A DNA stretch of 64,000 nucleotides from Methanobacterium alkalithermotolerans (GTDB lineage: Archaea > Methanobacteriota > Methanobacteria > Methanobacteriales > Methanobacteriaceae), in the NCBI RefSeq assembly GCF_018141185.1, contig NZ_CP058560.1, positions 1 through 64,000 on the forward strand, given 5' to 3'. Shown here one piece after another: positions 46,884 to 57,098 of this stretch. The notes under the pieces were generated by a model that ran no database searches, was not told the origin of the DNA, and saw only the letters and a list, made by a program, of their open reading frames with translations. Each line of letters starts with the position of its first letter. Position 1 is the stretch's first letter. The position numbers were made by a program, and so were the translations under genes.

Positions 46884-47762
46884 ATGGATCCAGAAATCTT
46901 TGAAATGGAGAATGCAGATATTGCCTGGTGTCCGGGATGCGGGGATTTTCTTATATTAAAAGCATTAAAACAGGCCCTGGCAGATTTAGAATTAGGTCCA
47001 GAAAAACTGGTTTTAGTATCCGGTATTGGACAGGCTGGAAAACTACCCCACTACCTTAAATCCAATGTATTCAATGGTTTACATGGCAGATCCCTATCAC
47101 CAGCCACGGGTATTAAAGCATCAAATCCAGATATGGTGGTTATTGATGTTTCTGGTGATGGTTGTATGTATGGGGAGGGGGGAAATCACTTCATGCACAC
47201 CATACGCCGTAATCCAGACATCACCAACATAGTATTAAACAACATGGTCTATGGTTTAACCAAGGGTCAGGCATCACCCACCAGCCAGATAGACTTTAAA
47301 ACCCCATTCCAGGTAGATGGAGTATTTGAAGAACCATTTAACCCCTTGGCCGTGGCCATAACTTTAGGTGCTTCTTTTGTGGCCAGAACATTTGCAGGAG
47401 ATATACCTCATATGGTGGAAGTCCTGAAAAAAGCCATAGAACACAAGGGATATTCACTGGTGGATATATTTCAACCCTGTGTTACCTTCAACAAGGTGAA
47501 TACTTTTACCTGGTTTAAAGAAAACACCTACCTCATGGATGATACCCACAATCCCTACCTTAAAATAGAGGCCCTGAAAAGAGCCCTGGAAGGAAATGAT
47601 GGTGAAGGTAAATTCCCCCTGGGCATATTTTATATTAAAAAGGGCCATCCCACCTTTGAAGAAAATCTATCAGTTTATAAAAAAGACAAAACACCCTTAT
47701 TCCGGAGGAAAGTGGATAAAAATAAATTAAAAAATTTAATTGATTCTAAAAGAGGCCTGTAA
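46884..47762 (+). CDS. 2-oxoacid:ferredoxin oxidoreductase, beta subunit
   Basis: A 292-residue thiamine-diphosphate-binding beta subunit. [14 protein letters not shown] supplies cluster cysteines, [12 protein letters not shown] is typical, and [15 protein letters not shown] with [16 protein letters not shown] is the TPP/Mg site (GDG near residue 90). A third cysteine lies in FQPCVTFN. It starts four bases after the fused alpha-gamma gene with GGAGGAATAATAA upstream, so the subunits are made together. Confidence 0.94.
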   Translation: MDPEIFEMENADIAWCPGCGDFLILKALKQALADLELGPEKLVLVSGIGQAGKLPHYLKSNVFNGLHGRSLSPATGIKASNPDMVVIDVSGDGCMYGEGGNHFMHTIRRNPDITNIVLNNMVYGLTKGQASPTSQIDFKTPFQVDGVFEEPFNPLAVAITLGASFVARTFAGDIPHMVEVLKKAIEHKGYSLVDIFQPCVTFNKVNTFTWFKENTYLMDDTHNPYLKIEALKRALEGNDGEGKFPLGIFYIKKGHPTFEENLSVYKKDKTPLFRRKVDKNKLKNLIDSKRGL

Positions 47763-47819
47763 ATAAATATGCCTTTTATAAGTATATTATTTACAGGATA
47801 AATTATAACAGGTAATACC

Positions 47820-48236
47820 ATGTTTGAAGAAGAAATGGACAACCGGACATATAAATTATTTATAAGCCAGTATAAAGAGGAAGAAGAAGAAAATATACTT
47901 TTTATAAATAGACTGGAACAGGCCCATGATTTCCAGTGGGAAAATAATTCCCTCCCCCAGGATACACCACTTGAAATCAAAAATAAGTTAAAGGAAGCAG
48001 ATGTGGTGGTGGTACTCTCCGGACTATACAGTAACCACCCTGATTACATTAAAAAACTAATAAATACTGCCCAACAAGAAGATAAACCCCTGGTCATTAT
48101 CCGGCCCTATGGGGTGGAAAATATACCTCTGGAACTGGAAAAAAAAGCCCAGGAAGTGGTGGGATGGAATGCTCCCTGTATTGTGGATGCCATAAAAGGT
48201 GTTTTAGGTGTGGGGGAGGGTAGTTGTGATTTATAA
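47820..48236 (+). CDS. TIR-like protein (DUF1863/MTH538, Thoeris ThsB-like)
   Basis: A 138-residue single-domain protein of the DUF1863 family. KLFISQYKEEEEEN is the first strand and loop; FQWENNSLP, IKNKLKEADVVVVLSGLYS, the acidic/Trp region and KPLVIIRPYGVENIP then EVVGWNAPCIVDAI follow the fold in order. MTH538, a family member of known fold, lies as I recall beside rad50 in M. thermautotrophicus, as this one does here (convergent, 15 bases apart). ThsB proteins of the Thoeris antiphage system share the fold, but no ThsA partner is near. CAGGTAATA precedes the ATG. Confidence 0.85.
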   Translation: MFEEEMDNRTYKLFISQYKEEEEENILFINRLEQAHDFQWENNSLPQDTPLEIKNKLKEADVVVVLSGLYSNHPDYIKKLINTAQQEDKPLVIIRPYGVENIPLELEKKAQEVVGWNAPCIVDAIKGVLGVGEGSCDL

Positions 48237-48251
48237 AAAATTAATTCACCT

Positions 48252-51017
48252 TTAGATTACCGGTACTTCCTCCCGGGCCACATCCATAATCACCCGGGAT
48301 TCTCCTTCTTCTTTTTTAACTTTAATTATATTATCAGCAGCTTCTTCCAGGTCACTATCATGGGTAACAATAATCATCTGGGGCAGTACCGATAATCTCT
48401 TCAGGATATCGATTAATTCCTGACGACGGTAACTATCCAGATGGATGGTAGGCTCATCCAGCATAATAAGCTCCAGTTTACCTCCAGATAGCACCCGGGT
48501 AATGGCCAGACGCAAGGCCAGGGCCACTGCAATTTTCTCCCCACCACTAATCATATCTAGAGTGGTCTTACCCCCGGGACCATATACTTCCACCTCATAG
48601 TCCTCATCCAGGGAAATATCGGAATACTCAAAATTGAACCTGTCAAAAAACTTACGGGCCTCCTCCTGAATAAGAGGCCGGGAACGGTTCCGCAGATCCT
48701 TTTGCACTCCATCCTTGCCAAATAACTTACGAATATAATTCAGAACTTTAATAAAATCTTTAAGATTATCTAACTCTTTTTCAACATCCTTTAAAGAATC
48801 CAGATCCTTTTGTAGATCCTCTATAGCAGAAATGTTCATGCCCTGAATTCCCTCATTTTTACTTTTCTGGCTATTTAACTCTATGAAGGAATCTTTTTTT
48901 TGTTCATAAGCCTGGAGAATCTTTTTATGTGCAATATCATCATACTCGATTTTAATAAGACTACTGTGAAGGGATTCCTTATTTTTCATATTTTCTTCCA
49001 GGTCCAGTTTCTTTTTTTGCAGCTTTTCGATTATGCTATTTTTTTGAGATACCCGGCCCTTCAATTGATTTAAATTATTCTTGAATTCTTCCCTCTTATC
49101 AATTTCTTCCTGGAGGATATCACTATCCAGCAGGGAATAATCCTCTTTAAATTGTCTGAAATAATCCAACTCCAGGGAGGATAATAATCCCTTTATCCGG
49201 GAGTCTTCTTCAATTATTTTTTCCACCAGACTATTTTTCTCTTTTTCCAGAGTCTCCACCGGATCCAGGTTTTCCAGGGAATGTTTGGCCTTGAAATAAT
49301 TCTCTTTATGATTTTCAATCTCTTTTAACCGGCTTTTTTTGGATTTTATACTGGATTCTATTTCTTCAAGGGCGATATTTTGGATTTTTAAATCCTCCAG
49401 TTTCATCTCCAGATTACTCAGTTTGTGGGAGGCCGTATTTCTGGTTTTTATTTTTTCCTGAAGTATATCCATATTGATGTTCTGGAAGGAATTTTTACGT
49501 TTTTGTAACTCTTCCTTTTCATTATCCAACTTCTCTATAGATTCTTCCAGAGCCACCATCTGCTTTTTATTGGAAGTGATATCCTGCTGGTAAAGTGTTA
49601 CCAGCTCTGTTTTTTTGATTTTACTGATATCTGACTGGCAGATGGGACACTTATCCTCCACCTCTTTTAATTCCTCCAATGGTTTTTTTAGCTGCTGGTT
49701 TTGATTTTTAAGGGATAATAAGGTTCCCTTTTTATCCTGCAGTTCCTGGTCTAGAAGATTCAGTTTATGGTTCAGGGCAATTTCTAATTTTCTATGGAGT
49801 GAATCTATTTCCTCTGCCGAGTCCAGATTACTCTCCAGGATCTGGTTGTAATAAGAGAAAGTTTCACTTATTTGTTGATTCAATTGGTCTATTTCCTGCT
49901 TAGTTTTATCTTTATCTGATATGAGACTTCTTATAATGGCCGGGGTGCCTTCAAACTTCTCTTTATCTTTAAGCAGGGATTCTATTTTCTTTTCGATGTT
50001 ATGATACTCCTCCTGGAATATCTTATTTGAGACTAAAACTTGATTTAAATCATTAACCTTTTTTAAATTTGATAAAATCTGTTTTTCAGTTTGATGGTGT
50101 ATATTTAAATTGTTAAGGCCTTTTTGGAGTAAAATAAGATTATTTAAAGGAAGGATTTCAGTTTCCAGTTTACTTATTTTAGATTCATCTTCTTTTATCC
50201 GGGATAAATCTTTTTTCAGGCTATCTTTATCTTCCTTTAATCCTTTTAGAATATTTTCCAGGGAATCCAGACGGGATTTGATTTCACGGTACTCCAGTTT
50301 TTTCTCATCCAGTTTCTCCTTATCAGTTTTTAGCTGTTCTATTTCCTGGTGAATAGCTTCAATCTCCTGGTTTAATTCCCCTATAAAAACATCCCTCTTA
50401 TTTTTTTCCTCCATTTTATCAGCTAATTTTTTTTCCCAGGTTTCTTTAGACTCCATTTTACCCTTTAAAAACTGTTCTTCACTACTATAGTGGCCAATTA
50501 AGGGAACCATATTTTTCCAGGCGTTTTCCAGGGATTCAATACCCAGTAATTTACCAATCAGCTGCTTTTTTTCAGAAGGCTTTTTATCAATTAAATCTGC
50601 TATTTCGCCCTGGCGGATATATACGGCATTTAAAAAGAGACTGCTATCCATTTCCAGCAGGCTTTCAATTTCAGCACTTACCCCTTTATCCCCGGTAGCA
50701 ATCTGATGGAAACCATCCCGGTCTTCTTGTTCTAAAACAGCCCGTGAAGTGGATTTACTTCTCTCCCGGGTAACCTGATAAGTTTTACCATTAACCAGGA
50801 ACTTTAAAACCACCCTTAATTTCTTTTCTCCAGTTTTAATAAGACTGGGTAAATTACGAGCAGAATAACTTTTAAAAAGAGCAAAACTAACTGCCTCCAG
50901 GATACTGGACTTACCCGCCCCATTTTCGCCCATTATGATGGATATGCCTGCTGGAAACTCGATTTTACTTTTAGGGTGGGACTTGAAATTATGCAGTTGC
51001 AGTGATTTAATAATCAT
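48252..51017 (-). CDS. rad50: DNA double-strand break repair ATPase Rad50
   Basis: Rad50 (921 aa), SMC-like ATPase. Walker A is GENGAGKSSILE near residue 34; long antiparallel coiled coils of Lys/Glu/Leu-rich sequence occupy about 180-730; the zinc hook is EDKCPICQSDIS near residue 460; the signature motif MISGGEKIAVALALRLA near residue 830 and Walker B LIMLDEPTIHLD follow. Acts with Mre11 to hold and process DNA ends. The ATG lies 11 bases inside the mre11 3' end. Confidence 0.97.
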   Translation of the reverse strand: MIIKSLQLHNFKSHPKSKIEFPAGISIIMGENGAGKSSILEAVSFALFKSYSARNLPSLIKTGEKKLRVVLKFLVNGKTYQVTRERSKSTSRAVLEQEDRDGFHQIATGDKGVSAEIESLLEMDSSLFLNAVYIRQGEIADLIDKKPSEKKQLIGKLLGIESLENAWKNMVPLIGHYSSEEQFLKGKMESKETWEKKLADKMEEKNKRDVFIGELNQEIEAIHQEIEQLKTDKEKLDEKKLEYREIKSRLDSLENILKGLKEDKDSLKKDLSRIKEDESKISKLETEILPLNNLILLQKGLNNLNIHHQTEKQILSNLKKVNDLNQVLVSNKIFQEEYHNIEKKIESLLKDKEKFEGTPAIIRSLISDKDKTKQEIDQLNQQISETFSYYNQILESNLDSAEEIDSLHRKLEIALNHKLNLLDQELQDKKGTLLSLKNQNQQLKKPLEELKEVEDKCPICQSDISKIKKTELVTLYQQDITSNKKQMVALEESIEKLDNEKEELQKRKNSFQNINMDILQEKIKTRNTASHKLSNLEMKLEDLKIQNIALEEIESSIKSKKSRLKEIENHKENYFKAKHSLENLDPVETLEKEKNSLVEKIIEEDSRIKGLLSSLELDYFRQFKEDYSLLDSDILQEEIDKREEFKNNLNQLKGRVSQKNSIIEKLQKKKLDLEENMKNKESLHSSLIKIEYDDIAHKKILQAYEQKKDSFIELNSQKSKNEGIQGMNISAIEDLQKDLDSLKDVEKELDNLKDFIKVLNYIRKLFGKDGVQKDLRNRSRPLIQEEARKFFDRFNFEYSDISLDEDYEVEVYGPGGKTTLDMISGGEKIAVALALRLAITRVLSGGKLELIMLDEPTIHLDSYRRQELIDILKRLSVLPQMIIVTHDSDLEEAADNIIKVKKEEGESRVIMDVAREEVPVI

Positions 51018-52146
51018 AATATTCCTCTAAAAATTTTTGACTTATCTTCTGGGCTGTATCCATATTACCTTCTGCTATTTCCTTAAAAAGCACCACACCC
51101 ATATCGATTAAAGGCTTATTATCAGTTTCTTTTAGATGTTCCCGTAAAAGGGTGGGGATATCCAGTCCCGGACCATCCACCATCTTTTTTTCCGCATCCA
51201 ATTCATCTATCTGGAAATTTGGACGCAGACTAAGCACCATTTCTGAGAGAGAATCATTGAGTTTCTGGTATGCCTCTGCACGGGAAAAATTACCTCCACT
51301 CACCGTTAAATGCAGTACCGGTTTACTCTTAAGTTTATGGATATAATCCTGCAATTTAACTATCTCCCTCTCCAGATGGGAGTATTCTGCACGGGTTTTG
51401 ATAAACTCCCGGGGTAGTTCTATATTAACCGGATCCACCTGGAAGGATTCTCCATGGGTATCCACCAGATAATATCCTTTGCCTTTTTTCTGGTAGTTTT
51501 CCACTTCATCCATCTTCCATATCTCGGTAGAACCGGGATAAACCATTTTACCCCCTCCATAATCATCCACAATCCGGCTATGGATATGGCCCAGGGCATA
51601 ATAATCAAATCCTTCTGGAATATCCGCCAGCTCCAGCTCATATTCATAGGGAAGGTACTTATCAATACCCTGATGCAAAACCATAATACGCTTATTATAA
51701 CCAGCAGACTCCTTTTCCAGTAACTTCAACTTTTCTTTTAGTGTATCTGCATGGTAACGGGAGATGTAGGGGGATCCTCCAATAAAAATATCATCCTGCT
51801 CATAAAAGGGGGTGCGGGGGCTGATGATTTTTAAACCCAGCTCCTGGAATAAGAGATGAGGGGGCAGGGCATTTTTTTTCATAATAATATCATGATTCCC
51901 GGCAATGGCATAAACCGGTATCTTTGCTTCTTTTAGTCTGATTAATCCTTTCTGCACTTCCAGGAGGGCCTGGGTAGGGGGTCGGGAAAATTCAAAAAGA
52001 TCCCCGGCATGCAGGACAAAATCCGGCCTCTCCTGGATGATACTACTTACCAGGTCTTGAAAAACATTATAATAATCCTTTTCTCTTTCAAAAAGACCAT
52101 ACTGCCGGTAACCCAGATGGGTGTCTGATAAATGGGCAAACTGCAT
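51007..52146 (-). CDS. mre11: DNA repair nuclease Mre11
   Basis: Mre11 (379 aa), manganese-dependent 3'-5' exonuclease and endonuclease. Phosphoesterase motifs in order: SDTHLGYRQYG, VLHAGDLFEFS, IAGNHD near residue 86, VLHQGID and ALGHIHSR near residue 187. The C-terminal part contains the cap and Rad50-binding regions. Its ATG overlaps the HerA stop by one base, and rad50 starts inside it, so all four operon genes are coupled. Confidence 0.97.
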   Translation of the reverse strand: MQFAHLSDTHLGYRQYGLFEREKDYYNVFQDLVSSIIQERPDFVLHAGDLFEFSRPPTQALLEVQKGLIRLKEAKIPVYAIAGNHDIIMKKNALPPHLLFQELGLKIISPRTPFYEQDDIFIGGSPYISRYHADTLKEKLKLLEKESAGYNKRIMVLHQGIDKYLPYEYELELADIPEGFDYYALGHIHSRIVDDYGGGKMVYPGSTEIWKMDEVENYQKKGKGYYLVDTHGESFQVDPVNIELPREFIKTRAEYSHLEREIVKLQDYIHKLKSKPVLHLTVSGGNFSRAEAYQKLNDSLSEMVLSLRPNFQIDELDAEKKMVDGPGLDIPTLLREHLKETDNKPLIDMGVVLFKEIAEGNMDTAQKISQKFLEEYYDY

Positions 52147-53678
52147 CAGTAGTCCCCTCCCAGATTTTTAAGGTTCTCTTCCTGTTTTTTAATGGTTTCT
52201 TCTTTTTTTTGCCGGGTTTTACCCCAGATATCAATCACAGCTAAATCCTGACCAAATTTCTTATTTTTATGTTCATCAATTTTAACCAGGGCGGGGATTT
52301 TTGTCATTAACCCCAGCACCACAGCTTCCCCAATATTCAAGGAGGGCAGTTGTTTTAAGAGATCATCACTCAAGTTTTCACTGGCAGTCTGTACATGCCG
52401 CTGGTCCTGGGGTTCCACCAATCGCAGGATTATCATATTGTTGGCCTGGGAAAGGGAATCTGGATCAACGGACTTGGGGCTCTGGCTTACCAGACACAAA
52501 CCCAATCCAAATTTACGTCCTTCCCGGGCAATACGACTAATCCATAACTTGGACTGGGTGTTCCGGTTTTTAGGGGCCAGGATATGGGCTTCTTCCAGGA
52601 TGAAAAATACCGGATGTTGCAGGGGCATTTTCTCATCAGGGTCACTTCTCAACCACTTCTTATTATTTTGCAGAGCATTACGTAGTATGTGGCTTACGAT
52701 AACCTCGGCAGCAGACTCATCCACCGAACCCATATCAATGATATTGGCCTTACCCATCTCCAGCCTGCTCAGGATATTACCTGCTGAGAGGTTGATTATA
52801 GAACTGTAACGCCTCTCCAGATCATCTATTTTATTTAAAACATCCACGATTTGTTTTTCTTTAGAAACATCCTGATTATTAAAGAGTATCTGGCCACTGG
52901 CCCAACCTTTTAGTATTCCCCGCAGGGCCTGGATAAAATCATTACCGGGTATGACTCCCTCCTCGGCCTGTTTACGAGCCATCCGGTAAGCCTCACCAAA
53001 GTAACGCTCCTGAAGATAGGCCTTACCCTCAATACGGGCAAGCCTCTTCATCTCTGAAAAAGACATGTAGAGGGGGTTAATCTCGGGGCGTATTATCTTT
53101 GACTCTCCGTTTTCAAAATCAATATCATACTCAGAGTGCATATCAAATACAACCACACATCCATTATATTTTAAGATACCATCTATTACCACCGCCACGG
53201 TATTGGATTTACCCGCCCCGGTCATGGCCATTATGGCCAGATGACGGGAGAACATTTTCTCCAGATCTACCTGCACTTCCACCTCTTCCTGGGAAATGAG
53301 ACTACCTAATTTCAGGCTATTTTTCCGGGGGAAAATTTTCTCCAGATCACTTTTAGAAGCAGGTAAAACCTCTGTTCCCGGGGGAGCCGGGGTGCGAGGG
53401 ATTCTAAGGTTATGATTAAGGTCACCCAGGATACCCACACTACCCCGGATGTAGTGATCATCCCCTTCGATTTTTCTTATTTTCTCAATGGTGGAGGGAT
53501 CAAATATATCAGAGGTGATGGATACACTGCCCCTTACCAGGGATTCAATCATCCCCAGCACATTTTTTCCATCATATTTCAGGCAAACGTATTCCCCTAC
53601 CTGGGGCATCTGTTTGGAAATAAAAGTAATCTGCACCAGTGAGGTCTCCCCTACACATCTTCCTATGACTTTTTTCAT
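52146..53678 (-). CDS. herA: bipolar DNA helicase HerA
   Basis: HerA (510 aa), hexameric FtsK/VirB4-like translocase that with NurA drives end resection. The N-terminal HAS-barrel domain (VGEYVCLKYDGKNV) precedes the Walker A MAMTGAGKSNTVAVV near residue 150; Walker B is FFILEEAHILAP near residue 355; sensor and arginine segments include SRIAREGRKFGLGLCLVSQSP. The ATG overlaps the nurA stop by four bases with GGGAGG upstream. Confidence 0.96.
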   Translation of the reverse strand: MKKVIGRCVGETSLVQITFISKQMPQVGEYVCLKYDGKNVLGMIESLVRGSVSITSDIFDPSTIEKIRKIEGDDHYIRGSVGILGDLNHNLRIPRTPAPPGTEVLPASKSDLEKIFPRKNSLKLGSLISQEEVEVQVDLEKMFSRHLAIMAMTGAGKSNTVAVVIDGILKYNGCVVVFDMHSEYDIDFENGESKIIRPEINPLYMSFSEMKRLARIEGKAYLQERYFGEAYRMARKQAEEGVIPGNDFIQALRGILKGWASGQILFNNQDVSKEKQIVDVLNKIDDLERRYSSIINLSAGNILSRLEMGKANIIDMGSVDESAAEVIVSHILRNALQNNKKWLRSDPDEKMPLQHPVFFILEEAHILAPKNRNTQSKLWISRIAREGRKFGLGLCLVSQSPKSVDPDSLSQANNMIILRLVEPQDQRHVQTASENLSDDLLKQLPSLNIGEAVVLGLMTKIPALVKIDEHKNKKFGQDLAVIDIWGKTRQKKEETIKKQEENLKNLGGDY

Positions 53679-54715
53679 AACATTTCCCTCCCATCCTTTT
53701 CCAGAAAGCCCATAATACTTGAAAGTCTTTCCAGATCAGTTTTCTTTATAACCACATCATGGTGGGCCTTTTTTAATAAATAGGGATAACCTTCCACACT
53801 ATCTCTTTTTAAAATTCCTAAAACATTTTCCACATCGTCTATACTTGCATGGTAGGGTAGCTCTATTTTTATAATATTCTTATAATCCTCTAAACGGGCA
53901 TAAAATATGGTGAACTCCTTTTCCCGGAAATAATTATCTAAAATAGGAAACTCCCGCTTAAGCTGGCTGGAAACCGTTAAATAATAGGGATGGGAGTAAC
54001 CCTCTTTTTTATTGCTCCTGTCAAAAAGGGATATGTCCGGTATATTGGATAAGAAGTAATCATTACGGGTGGAAGTCTTGGAGATGGCCACCAGTTTTTT
54101 CCCATAATCCAGCAACTTTTTTATCACCAGAAGATTCTCCAGGTTCTCCAGGTAAATTAGAGATTCTGTATCTTTATTAGAATCATCCAGGAGGTTGGTG
54201 GAACTGATTTCAACCAGATTATTATCCAGTTCCCTTAGAAGAAGGTGCCGGTATTCTTCTTCAATTTCCCTTTTAGTTTTAGTTTTAAGTTCTCTATCCA
54301 TGGGAAAAGGCCGTATCAGGTTACCCAGGAGGGAACCATCAAATAAATAGTAATCAACCCCTTTTTCTAAGGCCTGCAGGGCATTTTTGGTTTCATATAA
54401 ACTCATATAATTTCGCAAGCGGTCCTCTACAAAGCGGTGATGGGGTAGGAGATCTATTTGTGAGTTTTCAATTTTCTGCAATTCCTCGTTATAGATCAGG
54501 GTTTCGGCACTGATGGCATAGAAAATAAAACTTAAAAACTTTTTTTTGTGGATGCTACCATCTCCTGCAGATAGCACCACATTGTCTGGTGCGATTTTAA
54601 TGTTCTGATTTATCCATTTTTCATGGGGATCTAGTTCCACGTCATAAAACACATCAACTTTATTTAAAATCTCTTCTTTTTTTTCTAAGGCCATTTCCAG
54701 TAGGGATTCCAGCAT
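53675..54715 (-). CDS. nurA: 5'-3' nuclease NurA
   Basis: NurA (346 aa). The first metal-site Asp is in SAGDGSIHKKKFL near residue 50; a second acidic site is YYLFDGSLLG near residue 125; further conserved residues sit in ISKTSTRNDY and near LSSQLKREFP. It makes the nuclease half of the HerA-NurA machine and is the first gene of nurA-herA-mre11-rad50. GGTGG precedes the ATG. The promoter should lie in the 230 bp upstream. Confidence 0.93.
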   Translation of the reverse strand: MLESLLEMALEKKEEILNKVDVFYDVELDPHEKWINQNIKIAPDNVVLSAGDGSIHKKKFLSFIFYAISAETLIYNEELQKIENSQIDLLPHHRFVEDRLRNYMSLYETKNALQALEKGVDYYLFDGSLLGNLIRPFPMDRELKTKTKREIEEEYRHLLLRELDNNLVEISSTNLLDDSNKDTESLIYLENLENLLVIKKLLDYGKKLVAISKTSTRNDYFLSNIPDISLFDRSNKKEGYSHPYYLTVSSQLKREFPILDNYFREKEFTIFYARLEDYKNIIKIELPYHASIDDVENVLGILKRDSVEGYPYLLKKAHHDVVIKKTDLERLSSIMGFLEKDGREML

Positions 54716-54945
54716 GAAGCCACCTGCAAATTAAGGTAATTAATTTATAAGTTTAAGTATCCACCTATATATATTTTCCATATACAGTTTAATTAGAAAA
54801 TAAAATAATTTATAGTAATCATCAGGAGAGGTTAATTAGAATTCTAATAAATCATCATCCTTAAATTCCAGGACTTTTTTAAGGGAAAAATTTATTATTT
54901 AAGGATTTTAAGGGGAGTAAATTACCATTACCCATCTAATTTTAG

Positions 54946-55575
54946 TTATTCTTCTTCCTTTTCTATAATTACCGCAGTACCATAGGCCAGGATTTCCTGC
55001 ATGATATCTGAAATCTCATCAGAATCAAAACGGGCACTGATAATGGCATTGGCACCTAATTCCCGGGCATGGTCCAGCATACGATTCAGGGCCTCTTCAC
55101 GGGCTTTTTCCATAAGATGAACATATTCTTTTATTTCCCCTCCAAAAACCGAACGAAAACCAGCCCCAATCTGACCTCCTAAACCCCGGCTACGCACAGT
55201 AAGGCCATATACAAAGCCCAGGGTTTTAACTGCCCTGTAACCAGGAACATAATTGGAGGTTACAATGGTTATATCCCGGGGGTGGGTTTTTGATGTGTAA
55301 GACTCTAAAATAGGTTCAGCCGAAATATTCTCTGGTGGTTGTTCCACCGCTTCAGTTTTAACCTCATATTCCACCAGCCGGGATCCACAATCAGGACAAA
55401 AATGAGTATCATCTTCATAATCTACTTCACAGTTAGTGCAGTGCTTCAGGGTTTCACCAGGAACATATTCTAAATCAGTCTTTTTGGATTCAAAAACAGG
55501 TTCCTTTACTGCAGGGTTTTCTTTCATTCTTCTTTTTTCTTCTAATTTTCTACGTATCTCATCACTACTTACCAT
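54946..55575 (-). CDS. zinc-ribbon YbjQ-like (DUF74) protein
   Basis: A 209-residue two-part protein: a charged N-terminal helix and zinc ribbon (CTNC, then CPDC, residues about 45-65), a Pro/Glu-rich linker, and from about residue 98 a YbjQ/UPF0145 domain (TIVTSNYVPGYRAVKTLGFVYG, RSRGLGGQIGAGFRS, ELGANAIISARFDS). The YbjQ family forms pentamers; function unknown. GGTGGTATTC fixes ATG at 55575. Confidence 0.88.
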   Translation of the reverse strand: MVSSDEIRRKLEEKRRMKENPAVKEPVFESKKTDLEYVPGETLKHCTNCEVDYEDDTHFCPDCGSRLVEYEVKTEAVEQPPENISAEPILESYTSKTHPRDITIVTSNYVPGYRAVKTLGFVYGLTVRSRGLGGQIGAGFRSVFGGEIKEYVHLMEKAREEALNRMLDHARELGANAIISARFDSDEISDIMQEILAYGTAVIIEKEEE

Positions 55576-55688
55576 GAATACCACCTAACATGAATAATAG
55601 TTGTATGAAGGGATTATTTACTTTTTCTATTATGAATTTCTCTAAAAAAAGAAAATGATTAATAAAGCTTAAAATAAGGTATATTATT

Positions 55689-56453
55689 TTAATTAATGAT
55701 AAGAGTGGCTATATGAGTATAACCTTTCTTTTCCTCTTTTTTAATATTATCAGTGATGATTTCCACCTTTTTTCCCTTAACTCTAAAGTGGAGAGAGAGG
55801 TGATAGAGGGCAATACCCATATCAATAGGGGTCCATTTTTTCAGTACCCGGGCTTTTATGAAATTTGAACGGGCACAATATACCTTTATTTTATTCTCAT
55901 TTCCAGTGAAATACCAGGGCTGGTTATTGGTAGCAGAAGGTGCCAGACGAGCTGGCTCTAAAAATTCATTATCTCCCTCTATATCCGAGATTTCATCCAG
56001 TTTTTTTCTTTTAAATTCACCCAAATCCTGACGATGCACTGCTTCATCTGCCTCACCCAGCGAGAGAAGAATAACCTCTTCCAGATTACTTTTTTCCAAT
56101 ATGTTCTTTTTAGGTTGAGCCATTCCCACCCAACAACTCCCTATGTTATGGGATGATAAAAATAAATCCATCTGCTGCAACATAAATCCTATATTAACCC
56201 TGTAACCTTTTTTATTTTCAGAAAAAGCAGCAATATAGTGGGGGGCTTTTTTAAGGGGAATTAAACTCTTAATATCATCTGGACCAATAAGCATAAATTC
56301 GGTTTTAATATCCTCATCCAGTGGTATTAATTCCTCTAAAAAATTCCTGACCAGGGATAAGGTTTCATCATCCAGGGAAGTGGATTTGTACTTCCGGATG
56401 GACTTACGATGGAATATGGCTTCATATAATTTTTCGGATTTAGGATTACTCAT
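55689..56453 (-). CDS. nitroreductase family protein
   Basis: FMN-dependent nitroreductase-fold protein (254 aa). FHRKSIRKYKSTSLDDE supplies the FMN phosphate-binding Arg/Ser; APHYIAAFSENK, VNIGFMLQQMDLFLSSHNIGSCWVG and ARLAPSATNNQPWYF are typical of the archaeal subfamily. The substrate and electron donor are unknown. AGGGG precedes the ATG at 56453. Confidence 0.88.
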   Translation of the reverse strand: MSNPKSEKLYEAIFHRKSIRKYKSTSLDDETLSLVRNFLEELIPLDEDIKTEFMLIGPDDIKSLIPLKKAPHYIAAFSENKKGYRVNIGFMLQQMDLFLSSHNIGSCWVGMAQPKKNILEKSNLEEVILLSLGEADEAVHRQDLGEFKRKKLDEISDIEGDNEFLEPARLAPSATNNQPWYFTGNENKIKVYCARSNFIKARVLKKWTPIDMGIALYHLSLHFRVKGKKVEIITDNIKKEEKKGYTHIATLIIN

Positions 56454-56662
56454 GTTATTATTCCCCTAAAATTTATATTAGGTGATATGTTTTTTCTAAC
56501 TAAAATAATCATTATGGGAAATTTTCCAGATAATTTTTTAGCAGGAATATGTAAACCGGAACTTATTTTTAATTACCTGATAATTTATTTTACCAGAAAG
56601 ATACTTAAACTGGAACTTATCATATCCCTTTTAATTAAAAACTAATCTAAGGTGTTAAAAAA

Positions 56663-57064
56663 ATGGATATGATTTATCTACAGGCACTGGGGTGGTGGGT
56701 GGTACTAATCATCATGGCCCTCTTAACTGCTACTCTCAATAACCGTATAATATTTCCTAAAGTGAAAAATGAATTGCGGGCTCATCAAATAACTTCTTTA
56801 ATATCTATTGTATTATTCTTAATATTAATCTATGTCTTCTTCCGCTTTACCACAGCCTCTTACACTCCGGGTGATGTGGTGAATATTGGTTTTATATGGA
56901 TGATTCTTACTCTGGGGGTAGAATTCCTCTTTGCATCTCTCGTGGCCAAACAACCCCTTTCCCGATCCCTGCAAAACTATAATATTACCCGGGGTCGCCT
57001 GTGGATATGGGTACTTTTGAGTTTACTCATGGGGCCGGTTTTAATCACCAGCTATCTCCTTTAA
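56663..57064 (+). CDS. four-helix membrane protein, unknown function
   Basis: 133 residues with four hydrophobic helices (WWVVLIIMALLTA, ISIVLFLILIYVFF, IWMILTLGVEFLFASLVA, WVLLSLLMGPVLITSYL). No family recognised. GP in the last helix and FPKVKNELRAH in the first loop may be conserved. AAGGTG lies before the ATG. Convergent with polX. Confidence 0.75.
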   Translation: MDMIYLQALGWWVVLIIMALLTATLNNRIIFPKVKNELRAHQITSLISIVLFLILIYVFFRFTTASYTPGDVVNIGFIWMILTLGVEFLFASLVAKQPLSRSLQNYNITRGRLWIWVLLSLLMGPVLITSYLL

Positions 57065-57098
57065 AAAAATTCTTGACCATGGGGAGTAAAAAATAATT

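Noticed and set aside
47820..54715. Complete antiphage defence island
   Set aside because: Only a TIR-like protein is present; HerA-NurA-Mre11-Rad50 is the standard archaeal repair operon, and no ThsA-like or other effector was seen.
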